64,000 bases of DNA, taken from assembly GCF_006265115.1 (NCBI RefSeq), contig NZ_SMDR01000001.1:248001-312000 (forward strand), written 5' to 3'. This DNA is from Arenimonas terrae (GTDB lineage: Bacteria; Pseudomonadota; Gammaproteobacteria; Xanthomonadales; Xanthomonadaceae). Both the position numbers and the translations under genes were made by a program. Of this stretch, positions 30,082 to 38,889 are shown piece after piece; position 1 is the first letter of the stretch, and the number at the start of each line of letters is the position of its first letter. A model generated the notes under the pieces. It did no database searches. It saw nothing but the letters and a program-made list of their open reading frames with translations, and was not told the origin of the DNA.

Positions 30082-32508
30082 ATGGCGGCCGCGGCACCCC
30101 GGGGCGGTCCGCGCAGCGCGCGGATCGCCTGGCCCTGGAAGGGCCGCGGCGATGCCGCCCGGCCCGGGCGCCGGATCTTCCGCGCCCGCACGCTGCTGAT
30201 CGCCGCGGGCGGGTTGTTGGCCCTGCTGTTCTGCCTGGACCGCCTGTTCCCGCCGCCGCTGCCCGCCGGAGGCGGGGGTGGCGCCGTGGTGCTGGCCGCG
30301 GACGGCACGCCGCTGCGCGCTTTCGCCGACCGGGATGGCGTGTGGCGCTACCCGGTCACGCTCGACCAGGTCTCGCCGCACTACCTCGAGGCGCTGATCA
30401 CCTACGAAGACCGCTGGTTCCGTCGGCACCCGGGCGTCAATCCGTTTGCGCTGCTGCGCGCGGGCGGACAGTGGCTGGCCAACGGACGCGTCGTTTCCGG
30501 CGGCTCGACGCTCAGCATGCAGGTCGCCCGCATCCTCGACCCGCACCCGCGCACCGCCGGCGGCAAGCTGCGCCAGGGCCTGCGCGCGCTGCAGCTGGAG
30601 TGGCGCTTTACCAAGGATCAGATCCTGACGCTCTACCTCAACCACGCGCCCTTCGGCGGCACCATCGAAGGCGTGGAGGCGGCGAGCTGGGCCTACCTGG
30701 GCAAACCCGCGCGCAGCCTGTCGCGGGCCGAAGCGGCGCTGCTGGCGGTGCTGCCGCAGGCGCCGAGCCGGCTGCGCCCGGACCGGCACCCCGAGGCCGC
30801 ACGCGCGGCGCGCGACAAGGTGCTGGCACGTCTGGCCGCGCGGCATGTCTGGACCGACGCCGATGTCGCCGATGCCCGCATCGAAGCGGTGGTCTCGCGC
30901 CGCCTGCAGCCGCCGATGTCCGCAGCCCTGTTGGCACAGCGGCTGCGCGCCGAGGCGCCCGACCAGGCGCGCATCACCAGCACGCTCGATGCGGGCCTGC
31001 AGCGCGTGCTCGAACAGCGCCTGGCCGCGTATTTCGCCCGCCTGCCGGAGCGCACCTCGGCCGCGCTGCTGGTGGTGGACAACGCCAGCCTCGAGGCGCG
31101 CGCCTACGTGGGCTCGCTGGAATTCGCCGACGCCGCGCGCCTGGGCCACGTGGACATGGTGCGCGCGACCCGTTCGCCGGGTTCGACGCTCAAGCCCTTC
31201 CTCTACGGCCTGGCGATCGACGACGGCCTGCTGCATTCCGAAAGCCTGCTGGTGGACGCGCCGCAGAGTTTCGGCGACTACCGGCCGGCGAATTTCGATC
31301 CGGCCTTCAACGGCCCGGTGTCGGTGGCCGAGGCGCTGCGGCTGTCGCTCAACGTGCCGGCCGTGGACGTGCTGGACCGCCTGGGGCCGGAGCGTTTCGC
31401 CGCCCGCCTGGCGCACGCCGGCCTGACCCTGCGCCTGCCGCGTGGCTCCAAACCCAACCTGTCGATCATCCTGGGCGGCACCGGCACCCGCCTGGAGGAA
31501 CTGGTGGGCGCCTACGCCGCGCTCAACCGCGAGGGCCTGGCGGGCGCCGTGCGCTACCGCGCCGACGCGCCGCGCCAGGACCGCCGGCTGCTGTCGCCGG
31601 GCGCGGCCTGGATCGTGCGCGAGATCCTCGAACAGCATGGGCGCCCCGGCCAGCGCGAGGACAGCTTCGACACCAGCGGAAGGCCGCGCGTGGCCTGGAA
31701 GACCGGCACCAGCTACGGCTTCCGCGACGCCTGGGCCCTGGGCGGCACGGCGCGCTACACGGTCGGCGTCTGGGTGGGGCGGCCGGACGGCACGCCGCTG
31801 CCGGGCCAGTACGGCGCGATCACCGCGCTGCCCCTGCTGTTCGAAGTCGTCGACAGCCTGCCGCGCGGTTCCGGCGACTCACGCCGCAGCGCGCCGCCTG
31901 CCAGCGTGCGCAAGCTGGAGATCTGTTGGCCGCTGGGCCTGCCGCCGGATCCGGCGGCCCCCGCGCTCTGCCACGAAAAACGCGAGGCCCTGGCCCTGGC
32001 CGGCGTGCTGCCGCCAACCCTGCCCGAACGCGAATCGCGGCTCTGGGGCAGCGGACGCCTGGCGCTGGAGCTGGACGAAGGCACCGGACAGCGGCTCAGC
32101 GCCAGCTGCTCCCGCACGCACGCCCGCCGCCGGGTCGAAGTGGCGCGCTGGCCGGGCCTGGCCTACCCGTGGCTGCCGGCCGCCACGCGGCGCGCGAGTG
32201 CGATCCCCGCGCTGGCCCCGGACTGCGCGCCGGACGCGTTGGCGGCGATGGAGACGCTGCGCATCGACGGCCCGGGCGACGGCGCCCGGCTCGCGCGAGC
32301 CCCCGGCAGTCCGCACGCGCCGACGCTGCGGCTGCGCGCGATCGGCACCGACTCGCGCGTGCGCTGGCTGGTGAACGGGCGGCTGGCCGGCGAAAGCCGC
32401 GGCGGCCGACCCTGGACGCACGCCTTCGACGAACCCGGCGAACAGCGCATCACCGCCCTGGCCGACACCGGCGCCTGGGCCGAACTCACGCTGCGCGTGC
32501 TGCGCTGA
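30082..32508 (+). CDS. pbpC: Penicillin-binding protein 1C (bifunctional transglycosylase/transpeptidase)
   Basis: The 808-residue class A PBP begins with a basic cytoplasmic segment and one membrane anchor (about residues 36-53). The glycosyltransferase domain carries TYEDRWFRRHPGVNP and GGSTLSMQVARILDP. In the transpeptidase domain the nucleophile is S368 with K371 (PGSTLKPFLYGL), the SLN motif is in LRLSLNVPAVD, and the KTG motif is in WKTGTSYGF. A C-terminal BiPBP_C domain ends the chain. It polymerises and cross-links peptidoglycan at the outer face of the inner membrane. The ATG is one base after the A2M stop. Confidence 0.95.
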   Translation: MAAAAPRGGPRSARIAWPWKGRGDAARPGRRIFRARTLLIAAGGLLALLFCLDRLFPPPLPAGGGGGAVVLAADGTPLRAFADRDGVWRYPVTLDQVSPHYLEALITYEDRWFRRHPGVNPFALLRAGGQWLANGRVVSGGSTLSMQVARILDPHPRTAGGKLRQGLRALQLEWRFTKDQILTLYLNHAPFGGTIEGVEAASWAYLGKPARSLSRAEAALLAVLPQAPSRLRPDRHPEAARAARDKVLARLAARHVWTDADVADARIEAVVSRRLQPPMSAALLAQRLRAEAPDQARITSTLDAGLQRVLEQRLAAYFARLPERTSAALLVVDNASLEARAYVGSLEFADAARLGHVDMVRATRSPGSTLKPFLYGLAIDDGLLHSESLLVDAPQSFGDYRPANFDPAFNGPVSVAEALRLSLNVPAVDVLDRLGPERFAARLAHAGLTLRLPRGSKPNLSIILGGTGTRLEELVGAYAALNREGLAGAVRYRADAPRQDRRLLSPGAAWIVREILEQHGRPGQREDSFDTSGRPRVAWKTGTSYGFRDAWALGGTARYTVGVWVGRPDGTPLPGQYGAITALPLLFEVVDSLPRGSGDSRRSAPPASVRKLEICWPLGLPPDPAAPALCHEKREALALAGVLPPTLPERESRLWGSGRLALELDEGTGQRLSASCSRTHARRRVEVARWPGLAYPWLPAATRRASAIPALAPDCAPDALAAMETLRIDGPGDGARLARAPGSPHAPTLRLRAIGTDSRVRWLVNGRLAGESRGGRPWTHAFDEPGEQRITALADTGAWAELTLRVLR

Positions 32509-32521
32509 TTACGGCGCCGGC

Positions 32522-32548
32522 AAAAAAAGGCGGCCGAAGCCGCCTTTT
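32522..32548. terminator. Bidirectional terminator between pbpC and peroxiredoxin
   Basis: AAAAGGCGGC-CGAA-GCCGCCTTTT forms a 6-bp GC stem extended by A-T pairs, with A/T runs on both sides. It serves two convergent genes. Confidence 0.88.
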
Positions 32549-32569
32549 CCGGTGCCATCGCGGGAGACT

Positions 32570-33049
32570 TCAGGCCAGGTGTTCGAGCACGTAGTCGGCC
32601 GACGAAACCTTGAACTCGCCCGGGGCTTCGACGTGCAGCTGCTTCACCACGCCGTCCTCGGCGTACAGCGCGAAACGCTTGGCGCGCAGGCCCATGCCGA
32701 AGGCGGTGGCGTCGAGCTCCAGGCCGAGGGCCTTGGTGAAGGCGCCGTTGCCGTCGGCGAGCATGTGCACGGCGGCCGGCACGTTCTGGTCCTTGGCCCA
32801 GGCGCCCATCACGAACGCGTCGTTGACCGAAAGGCAGGCGACGTCGATGCCGCGCTGGCTGAACTCGTCGAACTTCTCGACATAACCCGGCAGGTGCTTG
32901 GCCGAGCAGGTCGGGGTGAACGCGCCCGGTACCGCGAACAGCACGACCTTCTTGCCGGCGAACAGTTCGGTGGTGTCCACGGGCTGCACGCCGTCGCGCA
33001 GTTCGTTGAGGATGGCCTGGGGAATCTTGTCGCCGATCTGGATGGTCAT
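32570..33049 (-). CDS. Peroxiredoxin (Prx5/PMP20-type thiol peroxidase)
   Basis: The 159-residue thioredoxin-fold protein has the peroxidatic Cys48 in PGAFTPTCSAKHLPGYV, the Prx5 signature. The downstream VNDAFVMGAWAKDQ motif is also typical. There is no fused glutaredoxin domain and no obvious resolving Cys, so recycling is likely by glutathione/glutaredoxin or thioredoxin. It reduces hydrogen peroxide and alkyl hydroperoxides in the cytoplasm. It is transcribed convergently toward pbpC and divergently from hsp20. Confidence 0.93.
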   Translation of the reverse strand: MTIQIGDKIPQAILNELRDGVQPVDTTELFAGKKVVLFAVPGAFTPTCSAKHLPGYVEKFDEFSQRGIDVACLSVNDAFVMGAWAKDQNVPAAVHMLADGNGAFTKALGLELDATAFGMGLRAKRFALYAEDGVVKQLHVEAPGEFKVSSADYVLEHLA

Positions 33050-33159
33050 GGCAGCTCCGGTGGAGTGGGGGAGGCGGACGGGCAGTGTACCGATCGCGCG
33101 TGACCCGCGCGTGGGCGTGAACGGGCGTTTCTGGGGTCCGGCCGACGCTTTTTCAACGC

Positions 33160-33187
33160 CTTGAAGCCGCGCCGGCGGGCCCTATGT
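33160..33187 (+). promoter_or_regulatory. Sigma-32-like heat-shock promoter for hsp20
   Basis: CTTGAA (33160-33165) and CCCTATGT (33180-33187) are separated by 14 bp. They match the sigma-32 pattern (CTTGAA, 13-15 bp, CCCCATnT) with one -35 match block and six of eight -10 bases. The position is 47 bp before the hsp20 ATG. Confidence 0.6.
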
Positions 33188-33233
33188 TCCGGTCATGGCG
33201 GCCCCGCGCCGCTGAACCCACGGAGACCAAACC

Positions 33234-33674
33234 ATGAGCCTGATCCGCTATTCCGCCAGCAATCCCCGCGCCCTGCAGGACGAGATCAAGCAGGTGTTCG
33301 ACAAGTTCCTCAACAACGACGACACCGACGCGTCCAGCGTCGTCACCAGCCAGTGGGTGCCGCGCGTGGACATCAAGGAGGAGGGCGACCGATTCCTGAT
33401 CTTCGCCGACCTGCCGGGCGTCGACCCGAACGCGATCGAGGTGCAGATGGACAAGGGTATCCTGTCGATCAAGGGCGAGCGCCGCACCGAATCGGCCGCC
33501 CAGGGCGACCGCTATTCCCGCATCGAGCGTGCGCACGGCGTGTTCTACCGCCGCTTCGCGCTGCCCGACAGCGCCAACCCGGAAGGCATCACCGCCGCCG
33601 GCAAGCACGGCGTGCTGGAGATCAGCATTCCCAAGCGTCCCGAGACCACGCCGCGCCGCATCCAGGTGCAATAA
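33234..33674 (+). CDS. Small heat shock protein, Hsp20/alpha-crystallin family
   Basis: The 146 residues contain an alpha-crystallin domain (about 43-135) with VPRVDIKEEGDRFLIFADLPGV. The C-terminal beta strands end in KHGVLEISIPKRPE, and an ISI-type tail motif for oligomer assembly is present. The protein holds denatured proteins in a refoldable state in the cytoplasm. The sigma-32-like promoter and the adjacent J-domain protein gene fit a heat-shock role. GGAGAC precedes the ATG. Confidence 0.93.
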   Translation: MSLIRYSASNPRALQDEIKQVFDKFLNNDDTDASSVVTSQWVPRVDIKEEGDRFLIFADLPGVDPNAIEVQMDKGILSIKGERRTESAAQGDRYSRIERAHGVFYRRFALPDSANPEGITAAGKHGVLEISIPKRPETTPRRIQVQ

Positions 33675-33750
33675 GCGGCGCGGGCCGCCACGGAAGGCGC
33701 CACGTTCCCGGCCCGTCGCTCCCTGCGCGGGGGCGGCGGGGCCGGCAGCG

Positions 33751-33756
33751 TACAAT
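33751..33756 (+). promoter_or_regulatory. Possible -10 (TACAAT) for cbpA
   Basis: TACAAT at 33751-33756 lies directly upstream of a terminator-like hairpin, 46 bp before the cbpA ATG. If it is used, transcription would start inside or just before the hairpin. Confidence 0.35.
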
Positions 33757-33758
33757 CC

Positions 33759-33784
33759 AACCCGCGGCGATCCCGCGGGTTTTC
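33759..33784 (+). terminator. Hairpin between hsp20 and cbpA (terminator or leader)
   Basis: The 9-bp stem AACCCGCGG (33759-33767) with CCGCGGGTT (33773-33781) has a CGATC loop and a short TTTT run (33780-33783). It probably ends the hsp20 transcript, but it sits only 19 bp from the cbpA ATG and just after a possible -10. Confidence 0.6.
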
Positions 33785-33802
33785 CGTTGCCAGAGGCAGA
33801 CG

Positions 33803-34690
33803 ATGCAGTTCAAGGACTACTACGAAATCCTCGGCGTGGAGCCGACGGCCGGCGAGGCGGAGATCAAGACCGCCTACCGCCGCCTGGCGCGCAAGTTCCA
33901 CCCGGACGTGAGCAAGGAAAAGGGCGCCGAAGAGCGCTTCAAGGCCGTCAACGAGGCCTACGAAGTGCTGCGCGACAAGGACAAGCGCGCCGAATACGAC
34001 CAGCTGCGCGCCCACGGCTACCGGCCCGGTGAAGAGTTCCGCCCGCCGCCGGGTTTCCATCCCGGGGGCTTCGGCGGCAACGGCTTCCGCTTCGAGCAGG
34101 ACTTCGGCAGCGGCGGCGGCTTCAGCGACTTCTTCGAATCGCTGTTCGGCGGCGGCCGCACCGGACGCGCGCAGCCGCCGCAGGGCGACGTGCGGGCGAA
34201 GCTGGCCATCACGCTCGAGCAGGCGTACACCGGCGGCAAGCAGCGCATCAATGTCGACGGCCGCACGCTGGAAGTGAACGTGCCGGCCGGCATCGCGCCG
34301 GGCCAGGTGATCCGCCTGGCCGGGCAGGGCCGGCGCGGCGGTGGCCCGGCCTCGGACCTGCTGCTGGAGATCGACTACCGGCCGCACGGCGAGTTCGAGG
34401 TGGACGGCCGCAACGTGCTCTACACGCTGCCGCTGGCGCCATGGCAGGCCGCACTGGGCGCGACGGTGAGCGTGCCGACCCTGGGCGGCGCGGTGGAGCT
34501 GCGTGTGCCCGCGGACTCCGACACCGGCCGCAAGCTGCGCCTGCGCGGCCGCGGCCTGCCGGGGAAACCCGCGGCCGGCGACCAGATCGTCGAGATCGAG
34601 GTGCGGGCGCCGCGCGCCGACACCGAGGCGCAGAAGGAGCTGTATCGGCAAATGTCCGACGCCTTCGACTTCGACCCGCGCAAGGCCTGA
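33803..34690 (+). CDS. cbpA: CbpA-like DnaJ co-chaperone
   Basis: I chose the ATG at 33803, preceded by AGAGG, because the J domain starts at once (MQFKDYYEILGVEPTAGEAE) although the frame is open further upstream. The 295-residue protein has a J domain with HPD at residues 33-35. A Gly/Phe-rich linker (about 70-125) follows, and then two beta-barrel substrate-binding domains as in CbpA, without the DnaJ zinc finger. It stimulates DnaK ATPase and may bind nucleoid DNA as in E. coli. No cbpM is adjacent. Confidence 0.92.
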   Translation: MQFKDYYEILGVEPTAGEAEIKTAYRRLARKFHPDVSKEKGAEERFKAVNEAYEVLRDKDKRAEYDQLRAHGYRPGEEFRPPPGFHPGGFGGNGFRFEQDFGSGGGFSDFFESLFGGGRTGRAQPPQGDVRAKLAITLEQAYTGGKQRINVDGRTLEVNVPAGIAPGQVIRLAGQGRRGGGPASDLLLEIDYRPHGEFEVDGRNVLYTLPLAPWQAALGATVSVPTLGGAVELRVPADSDTGRKLRLRGRGLPGKPAAGDQIVEIEVRAPRADTEAQKELYRQMSDAFDFDPRKA

Positions 34691-34702
34691 GCCGCGCGCC
34701 AT

Positions 34703-34730
34703 GAAAAAGGCCCGCTCATGGCGGGCCTCT
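34703..34730. terminator. Bidirectional terminator between cbpA and pilH
   Basis: AGGCCCGC (34708-34715) pairs with GCGGGCCT (34721-34728) around a TCATG loop. The AAAAA run on the left gives a U-tract for pilH on the minus strand, and CTCTCTCTT follows on the plus strand. Confidence 0.82.
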
Positions 34731-34749
34731 CTCTTCCAGCGGGGGCGGG

Positions 34750-35118
34750 TCAGCCGCCGGCCAGCAGGCCCTGGATGACTTCGATCAGCTGGTTCTCGTT
34801 GAAGGGCTTGGTGATGTAGGCCTTGGCGCCCTGGCGCATGCCCCAGACCTTGTCGGTTTCCTGGTCCTTGGTGGTCACCAGGACGATGGGGATGTGGGCC
34901 GTCGTCGCTTCCTTCGAGATCGCGCGGGTGGCCTGGAAACCGTTGAGGTTCGGCATCACCACGTCCATCAGGATCAGGTCGGGCTTCTGCGCCTTGGCGG
35001 CTTCGACGCCGGCGGCGCCGTCTTCGGCGGTCAGGGCTTCGTGCCCCAGCTTTTCAACAATGCGCTTCATGCCCATCAGCTGGGACGGGGAATCGTCGAC
35101 GATCAGGATGCGTGCCAT
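34750..35118 (-). CDS. pilH: Single-domain response regulator, PilH type
   Basis: The 122-residue receiver domain has the acidic pocket D8-D9, phospho-acceptor D52 (DLILMDVVMPNLNG) and the conserved Thr/Lys (VLVTTKD, AYITKPF). There is no output domain. The sequence, including QETDKVWGMRQGAKAYITKPF-type residues, matches PilH of the Chp system. PilH-type proteins modulate type IV pilus twitching and retraction. The pilG-pilI-pilJ-chpA partners are not adjacent, so this is an orphan copy or a split locus. The start at 35118 is set by alignment with the receiver domain. The upstream open frame is antisense to nothing recognisable. Confidence 0.88.
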   Translation of the reverse strand: MARILIVDDSPSQLMGMKRIVEKLGHEALTAEDGAAGVEAAKAQKPDLILMDVVMPNLNGFQATRAISKEATTAHIPIVLVTTKDQETDKVWGMRQGAKAYITKPFNENQLIEVIQGLLAGG

Positions 35119-35180
35119 GAATGGGCCTCCAACGGGTAGGTGATTGTATGCCGTGGCGGCCGCAAAGGTGCAAGCCGGAG

Positions 35181-36173
35181 TCAGAGCCGGACGACCGTTC
35201 GTCCGAAGGATCCGCCGGCCAGCATGGTCGGGAATACCCCGGAAAGGCCGTCCAGCGTGGTTTCCCGGGCGCAGATGGCGTCCAGGTGGGCCGGTTTCCA
35301 GGCGCCGGACAGGCGTTCCCAGACCTGTTCGCGCTGGCCGCGGGCGGTGCCGGCCGAGGCGATGCCGAGCAGGGAGACGCCCCGGATTATGAAGGGCATC
35401 ACAGTCGTTGCGAGACCGTGCCCGCCGGCCAGGCCGCAGCTGGCGATGTTGCCGTAGGGCTGGATGACGCGGGTGAGCGCGGCCAGGGCCGGATCGCCGA
35501 CGTTGTCGATGGCGCCGGCCCAGCGCGCGTTCTCCATCGGCCGTTTGGCGCTGTCGAGCGTGTCGCGCGGGAAGATCTCGCGCGCGCCCAGGCGGCGCAG
35601 GTAGTCGGCGTGTTCGGCCTTGCCGGAGATGGCGTGGGCCTCGTAGCCGGCGCGGGTCAGGATGTCGATGGCCAGGCTGCCGACGCCGCCGGTGGCGCCG
35701 GTGACCACGACCGGGCCCATGGCCGGCGTCTGCCCGTTCATCTCCATGCGCAGCAACGACAGGCCGGCGGTGAAGCCGGCGGTGCCCAGCACCATGGCCT
35801 CGCGCGTGTCCAGGCCGGCGGGCAGGGGAATGGTCCACTCGGCGGGCAGGCGCACGATTTCCGAGTAGCCGCCGTCGCGGGTCTCCGACAGGCCGCTGCC
35901 GGTGCACAGCACGGCGTCGCCTTCCTTGAAGCGCGGGTCGGTGCTTGCGATGACCCGGCCGGCGACGTCGATGCCGCCCACCAGCGGGAAACGCCGCAGG
36001 ATCTTGCCGGTGCCGGTGCCGGCCAGCGCGTCCTTGTAGTTGACGCTCGACCATTCGGCCTTGATCACCACTTCGCCCGGGCTCAGGTCATCGAGCGAGA
36101 CCGATTCGATCCCGGCGCGATGGCCGCCGTCGTCGTGGATGCGGAAGGCGCGGAAGCTGGCGGGAACGGTCAT
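35181..36173 (-). CDS. MDR-family quinone/acrylyl-CoA oxidoreductase (YhdH/AcuI type)
   Basis: The 330-residue zinc-independent medium-chain dehydrogenase has a GroES-like N-terminus (WSSVNYKDALAGTG, FPLVGGIDVAGRV) and a Rossmann NADPH site (VVVTGATGGVGSLAIDIL). The SVNYKDAL and SLRMEMNG-type segments are typical of YhdH/YhfP/AcuI, which reduces acrylyl-CoA to propionyl-CoA with NADPH. ATG at 36173 is used. The gene follows lpdA on the same strand but behind a strong hairpin, so it may have its own promoter. The natural substrate is inferred. Confidence 0.87.
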   Translation of the reverse strand: MTVPASFRAFRIHDDGGHRAGIESVSLDDLSPGEVVIKAEWSSVNYKDALAGTGTGKILRRFPLVGGIDVAGRVIASTDPRFKEGDAVLCTGSGLSETRDGGYSEIVRLPAEWTIPLPAGLDTREAMVLGTAGFTAGLSLLRMEMNGQTPAMGPVVVTGATGGVGSLAIDILTRAGYEAHAISGKAEHADYLRRLGAREIFPRDTLDSAKRPMENARWAGAIDNVGDPALAALTRVIQPYGNIASCGLAGGHGLATTVMPFIIRGVSLLGIASAGTARGQREQVWERLSGAWKPAHLDAICARETTLDGLSGVFPTMLAGGSFGRTVVRL

Positions 36174-36203
36174 GCGCGGGTCCTCTGGCGGGTCCTGAAA
36201 CGA

Positions 36204-36229
36204 CACGAGGCGCCCGGGGGCGCCTCGTG
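36204..36229 (-). terminator. Hairpin after lpdA
   Basis: The perfect 11-bp stem CACGAGGCGCC / GGCGCCTCGTG closes on a four-base loop, 18 bp beyond the lpdA stop. On the minus strand only TCGTTTC follows, so it is a partial intrinsic terminator at best. It probably separates the sucAB-lpdA transcript from the oxidoreductase. Confidence 0.6.
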
Positions 36230-36246
36230 CCTGCGGGCAAGGCGGA

Positions 36247-37671
36247 TCAGTTGGCCTTGTGGATGGCGCGCTTGTCCACGGCCATCGCGGCGTCGTGGAT
36301 GGCTTCCGACAGGGTCGGATGGGCGTGGCAGATGCGTGCCAGGTCCTCGGCCGAACCGTGGAACTCCATCGCCAGCACGCCTTCGTGCACCAGCTCGGAG
36401 ACACCGACGCCAACCAGGTGCATGCCCAGGATGCGGTCGGTTTCCTCGTGCGCGATCACCTTCACGAAGCCGGCGGGCTCGCCCATCGCCACCGCGCGTG
36501 CGATCGCGGCGAACGGGAAGCTGCCGGTCTTGTACGGGGTGCCTTCGGCCTTGAGCTGCTGCTCGGTCTTGCCGACCCAGGCGATTTCCGGCTCGGTATA
36601 GATGACCCAGGGCACGGTGTCGAGGTTGACGTGGCCCGGCAGGCCGGCGATGAGCTCGGCCACGGCGATGCCTTCCTCGAAGCCCTTGTGCGCCAGCATC
36701 GGGCCGCGCACGCAGTCGCCGACCGCCCACACGCCCTCGACGCCGGTGAAGCAGTGTTCGTCCACTTCGACCATGCCGCGGGCATCGAGCTTCACGCCCG
36801 TGCCTTCGGCCAGCAGGCCCTTGGTCGCCGCGCGGCGGCCGACCGATACCAGCAGCTTGTCGACGACCAGTTCAACGTCGGCCTTGCCGTCGTTGTAGGT
36901 CAGGTGCACGCCGTCCTTCTTCACTTCGGCCTTGCTGACCTTGGCGCCGAGGCGGATGTCCAGGCCCTGCTTCTTGAATTCCTTCAGCGCGGTCTTGGCC
37001 ACTTCGGCGTCCGCGGCGGCCAGGAAGTCCGGCAGCGCCTCGAGGATGGTGACCTCGGCGCCCAGGCGCTTCCACACGCTGCCGAGTTCCAGGCCGATCA
37101 CGCCGGCGCCGATCACGCCCAGGCGCTTGGGCACTTCGGTGAAGTCGAGCGCGCCGACGTTGTCGACGATGTTCTTCTGGTCGAACTTCGCGAACGGCAG
37201 TTCGATCGAATCCGAACCCGCGGCGATCACGACGTGCTTGCCCTGCAGCTCGACCTCGCTGCCGTCGTGCTGCTTCACCTTGACCACCTTGCCCGGGTGC
37301 AGGGTGCCGAAGCCGTAGTAGGGCGTGATCTTGTTCGCCTTGAACAGCATGGCGATGCCGCCGGTGAACTGCTTGACGATCTTGTCCTTGCGGCCAACCA
37401 TCGTCGCGACGTCGATCTTGGCGTCCTTGGCGGTGATGCCGTGCTCGCCGAACAGGTGCTGGAGGTTGTGGAACTGGCGCGAGCTGTCGAGCAGCGCCTT
37501 CGAGGGCACGCAGCCCACGCGCAGGCAGGTGCCGCCCAGCGCCGGCTTGCCGTCCTTGCCCAGGGCCGCGTCGATGCAGGCGGTCTTGAGGCCCAGCTGC
37601 GCGGCGCGGATGGCGGCGTGGTAACCGGCCGGGCCGGCGCCGATGACGATGACGTCGAATTGCTCAGACAT
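36247..37671 (-). CDS. lpdA: Dihydrolipoyl dehydrogenase (E3)
   Basis: The 474-residue flavoprotein has an N-terminal FAD motif (VIVIGAGPAGYHAAIRAAQ) and the redox disulfide C49/C54 (GTCLRVGCVPSK). An NAD-binding motif (GVIGAGVIGLELGSVWKRLG) and the C-terminal dimer-interface HPTLSE motif with the catalytic His follow. It reoxidises the dihydrolipoyl group of E2 and reduces NAD+. It is the third gene of sucA-sucB-lpdA, starting 14 bp after sucB, so it mainly serves 2-oxoglutarate dehydrogenase, though it may be shared with pyruvate dehydrogenase or glycine cleavage. Confidence 0.96.
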   Translation of the reverse strand: MSEQFDVIVIGAGPAGYHAAIRAAQLGLKTACIDAALGKDGKPALGGTCLRVGCVPSKALLDSSRQFHNLQHLFGEHGITAKDAKIDVATMVGRKDKIVKQFTGGIAMLFKANKITPYYGFGTLHPGKVVKVKQHDGSEVELQGKHVVIAAGSDSIELPFAKFDQKNIVDNVGALDFTEVPKRLGVIGAGVIGLELGSVWKRLGAEVTILEALPDFLAAADAEVAKTALKEFKKQGLDIRLGAKVSKAEVKKDGVHLTYNDGKADVELVVDKLLVSVGRRAATKGLLAEGTGVKLDARGMVEVDEHCFTGVEGVWAVGDCVRGPMLAHKGFEEGIAVAELIAGLPGHVNLDTVPWVIYTEPEIAWVGKTEQQLKAEGTPYKTGSFPFAAIARAVAMGEPAGFVKVIAHEETDRILGMHLVGVGVSELVHEGVLAMEFHGSAEDLARICHAHPTLSEAIHDAAMAVDKRAIHKAN

Positions 37672-37685
37672 GGCGGAGTCCTTCC

Positions 37686-38861
37686 TTACAGGCCAAGCAG
37701 CATGCGGTGCGGGTTTTCCAGCTGGTTCTTGATGTCCACCAGGAACAGCACCGCGTCCTTGCCGTCGATGATGCGGTGGTCGTAGCTGAGCGCGATGTAC
37801 ATCATCGGCGCGATCACGACCTGGCCGTTTTCGGCGATCGGGCGCTCCTTGATGGCGTGCATGCCCAGGATGGCCGACTGCGGCGGGTTGACGATCGGCG
37901 TGGACATCAGCGAACCGAAGGTGCCGCCGTTGGTGATGGTGAAGGTGCCGCCCTGCAGGTCCTCGAGCTTGAGGCCGCCCTCGCGGGCCGCCTTGGCGTA
38001 ACCGGCGATGGCGCCCTCGACGTCGGCGAAGCTCATGTTCTCGACGTTGCGCAGCACCGGCGTCACCAGGCCCTTGTCGGTGGCGACCGCGATCGAGATG
38101 TCGGCGTAGCCGTGGTAGATCACGTCGGTGCCGTCGACCGAGGAGTTGACGATCGGGTGCTTCTGCAGCGCATTGGCCGCGGCCTTGGCGAAGAAGCTCA
38201 TGAAGCCGAGCTTGATGCCGTGGGACTTCTCGAAGCCCTCGCCGAGCTCCTTGCGCATGGCCATCACCTTCGACAGGTTGACCTCGTTGAACGAGGTCAG
38301 CATGGCGATGGAGTTCTTGGACTGCATCATGCGCTCGGCGATGCGCTGGCGGATGCGGGTCATCGGTACGCGCTGCTCGGGGCGGGCGCCGCCGCCGACC
38401 TTGATGTGGTTGACCACGTCTTCCTTGGTCACGCGACCGCCGCGGCCGGTGCCGGCGACATCGGCCGGGTTGACGTCGTTGCGGGCCGCGTGGGCCGCGG
38501 CGCCCGGGGGCAGTTCGCTGCCGCCGGTCTTCGCGGCGGGCGCCGGAGCGGCGGCCTTGGCGGGGGCGGCCGCCGGAGCCGCGGCAGGCGCCGCAGCGGC
38601 CGGGGCCGGCGCGGCGGCGACCGCACCTTCCTCGATGATCGCGACGACCTGCTGGCTGGTGACGGTGTCGCCTTCCTTGAACTTGATTTCCTTGATCACG
38701 CCGTCGACCGGCGAGGGCACTTCCAGCACCACCTTGTCGGTTTCGAGGTCGAGCAGATTCTCGTCGCGGCGCACGCTGTCGCCGGCCTTCTTGTGCCAGG
38801 TGGCGATGGTGGCGTCGGAAACGGATTCCGGGAGGACCGGGACTTTGACTTCGATGCTCAT
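37686..38861 (-). CDS. sucB: Dihydrolipoyllysine succinyltransferase (2-oxoglutarate dehydrogenase E2)
   Basis: The start is the ATG at 38861 ([14 protein letters not shown]); the frame extends 23 codons upstream without homology. The 391-residue protein has one lipoyl domain with lipoylated K43 ([10 protein letters not shown]) and an Ala/Pro-rich linker (about 80-125). A peripheral subunit-binding domain ([27 protein letters not shown] region) and the catalytic domain ending with [15 protein letters not shown] follow. It transfers succinyl groups to CoA at the core of the complex. It is co-transcribed with sucA (28 bp) and lpdA. Confidence 0.96.
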   Translation of the reverse strand: MSIEVKVPVLPESVSDATIATWHKKAGDSVRRDENLLDLETDKVVLEVPSPVDGVIKEIKFKEGDTVTSQQVVAIIEEGAVAAAPAPAAAAPAAAPAAAPAKAAAPAPAAKTGGSELPPGAAAHAARNDVNPADVAGTGRGGRVTKEDVVNHIKVGGGARPEQRVPMTRIRQRIAERMMQSKNSIAMLTSFNEVNLSKVMAMRKELGEGFEKSHGIKLGFMSFFAKAAANALQKHPIVNSSVDGTDVIYHGYADISIAVATDKGLVTPVLRNVENMSFADVEGAIAGYAKAAREGGLKLEDLQGGTFTITNGGTFGSLMSTPIVNPPQSAILGMHAIKERPIAENGQVVIAPMMYIALSYDHRIIDGKDAVLFLVDIKNQLENPHRMLLGL

Positions 38862-38889
38862 GGACGAGGTCCTGTGGCTTGGTATGGGG

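Noticed and set aside
33161-33802. Extension of the CbpA frame through hsp20
   Set aside because: It overlaps hsp20 in another frame and adds no domain; the J domain begins at the ATG at 33803.
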